From: G963675935 sp963719005
GTDB lineage: Bacteria; Planctomycetota; Planctomycetia; Pirellulales; Thermoguttaceae
NCBI GenBank assembly: GCA_963719005.1
Contig: CAVRAR010000013.1
Location: forward strand, 1-64,000
DNA length: 64,000 bases
Direction of reading: 5' to 3'
A model generated the notes under the pieces. It saw only the letters and a program-made list of their open reading frames with translations. It did not search any database and was not told where the DNA came from. Position 1 is the first letter of the stretch, and every line of letters starts with the position of its first letter. Position numbers and translations under genes: made by a program. Positions 63,141-64,000 of the stretch are shown one piece after another.

Positions 63141-64000
63141 TCAATCCTGATAAGTACGTGCTCTCGCGTGCTTCACTTTCGATTTTCGTGGAACGTCGCG
63201 CGTTCGCCGGGCAGCCTTCGCCGGGCGTTCTTCTCTCCGATTGGGTTCCACCAGCTCGACCGGCAGGATCGCATGAAGCGGATCGGGTTGTTGGCCGTTC
63301 ATCACTTGCCGCAGCATTCGGCCGCCGATGGCCACCTGCTCGGCGACGTCCACTTTCATCGAAACGCTCGGCAGACCGAGACTGGCGACCGACTGCCGGT
63401 CGAGCCCGGCGATGATCAATTCCAGATCGTCGGGCACGGCCAATCCGGCGGTATGAGCCTCTTGCATGGCCGCCTGGGCGAAAAGGGTAGTGCGGCAGAC
63501 GCAACCGTCCGGCCGCGGCTCCTGCTCCAGCAGCCGGTGCAAATCGGCGGCCAGCATCGTCGGATCGACCGACAAGTTGCGGAGCATCAGGGCCTCGTGT
63601 CCCAGTTTCGCGTCGTCGAGCGCCCGCCCCACGCCCTCGAACGTGCGGCGATCGCCGGGAAACCAGGTTTCTCGCATCAAGAGGGCAATCCTGCGGCAGC
63701 CGCGATTCAAGAGGTATCCCGTCGCCAATCGACCGTTTTCAAACTGGTCGGCATCGACCGACGCCAACTGCCGCGTGCTCGAATAGTCGCTGCCAAGCAC
63801 GAGCGCCGGCACGCCGCGGAGCAGCACCTGCTCGTGAACTTCGCGCGGACATCCGACCAAGGCCACCGCCGAGAGAGTACCCGACGCCGCCGATTGTTCC
63901 AGCAGACGGTTCACCTCCGCGTCGGCGTCGTGCAGTGAAATGAAATCGAACTGGATGCTATGGTCGGGAAAGGTGGCGGCCAGCCCTGCGAGCCAACCGT
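63141..64000 (-). CDS. LacI/XylR-type transcriptional regulator, truncated at window edge
   Basis: The visible 286 or so residues (partial, N-terminal DNA-binding part outside the window) form the periplasmic-binding-protein-like effector domain. SLHDADAEVNRLLEQSAASG, VALVGCPREVHEQVLLRGVP, ATGYLLNRGCRRIALLMRET and EELIIAGLDRQSVASLGLPS-like text are typical, with MLRQVMNGQQPDPLHAILPV near the end. The frame is open to position 64000, so this is a 5' partial. Same strand as the downstream SDR-PIG-L-NagB genes, 223 bases away, so it may control them. Confidence 0.8.
   Translation of the reverse strand, partial: GWLAGLAATFPDHSIQFDFISLHDADAEVNRLLEQSAASGTLSAVALVGCPREVHEQVLLRGVPALVLGSDYSSTRQLASVDADQFENGRLATGYLLNRGCRRIALLMRETWFPGDRRTFEGVGRALDDAKLGHEALMLRNLSVDPTMLAADLHRLLEQEPRPDGCVCRTTLFAQAAMQEAHTAGLAVPDDLELIIAGLDRQSVASLGLPSVSMKVDVAEQVAIGGRMLRQVMNGQQPDPLHAILPVELVEPNRREERPAKAARRTRDVPRKSKVKHARARTYQD

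Overview
The window reads as a chromosomal contig of a GC-rich planctomycete, most likely Pirellulales-like. The gene content supports this: LL-diaminopimelate aminotransferase, a DUF58 plus von Willebrand (BatA-like) pair, secreted VCBS/FG-GAP and PQQ-propeller proteins, a Gfo/Idh/MocA oxidoreductase, zinc-ribbon membrane proteins, a cysteine-rich secreted protein, and a PilT plus an aberrant PilB/GspE-like ATPase. Dispersed palindromic repeats lie between and inside genes. The assignment rests on family recognition only; no rRNA or tRNA gene was seen. About 60 protein genes are supported.

Layout. 1-0.8 kb is the 3' end of a group II intron (maturase plus domain V). 1-10.7 kb holds housekeeping and envelope genes: a YfhO-like membrane protein, dapL, a DUF2335 pair, a rhomboid protease, a coiled-coil membrane protein and an agmatinase-like ureohydrolase. 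10.7-16.3 kb is an accessory island: a VapBC-like pair, an HD phosphohydrolase, antitoxin-like and RelE-like remnants, a gene split by an IS630 element plus a MITE, an MNT/HEPN pair with truncated HEPN, and a macro-domain protein. 16.5-26.3 kb has a KamA-type radical SAM enzyme, a methyltransferase, and the BatA-like/DUF58 genes separated by an unknown gene and a RAYT transposase beside a 250-bp palindrome. It continues with an FG-GAP protein and a two-gene unknown operon. 26.5-38 kb has yedK, cutA, a large membrane protein, an IS5-like element inserted exactly at the enolase stop codon, an antitoxin-like/membrane-peptide pair, Uma2, two zinc-ribbon membrane proteins and thiS-thiG. 38-54 kb has an oxidoreductase, a sensor kinase/receiver protein, YceH, an NAD-type isocitrate dehydrogenase, a sigma-region-4 protein, a MATE exporter, a U32 peptidase and a PQQ propeller. 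54-60 kb has hisF, pilT, the membrane-anchored ATPase-like protein and CvpA. 60-64 kb is a probable amino-sugar cluster: a LacI-type regulator, SDR, PIG-L deacetylase and NagB-like protein.

Two features dominate. First, at least 15 genes are interrupted by single-base indels, from about 17 kb onward and densest between 37 and 59 kb; the first 16 kb has none apart from the transposase's natural frameshift. Often the break looks like one extra G or C, so consensus error is the simplest explanation, and these genes are annotated as one CDS with the breaks stated. Second, many short palindromic repeat families occur, several of them inside reading frames without breaking them. The most notable leads are the Walker-A-less membrane-anchored PilB-like protein beside pilT, the split gene whose frame is exactly restored by removing IS630 plus MITE, the IS5 insertion that keeps the enolase stop codon, and the antitoxin-like gene coupled to a small membrane peptide.
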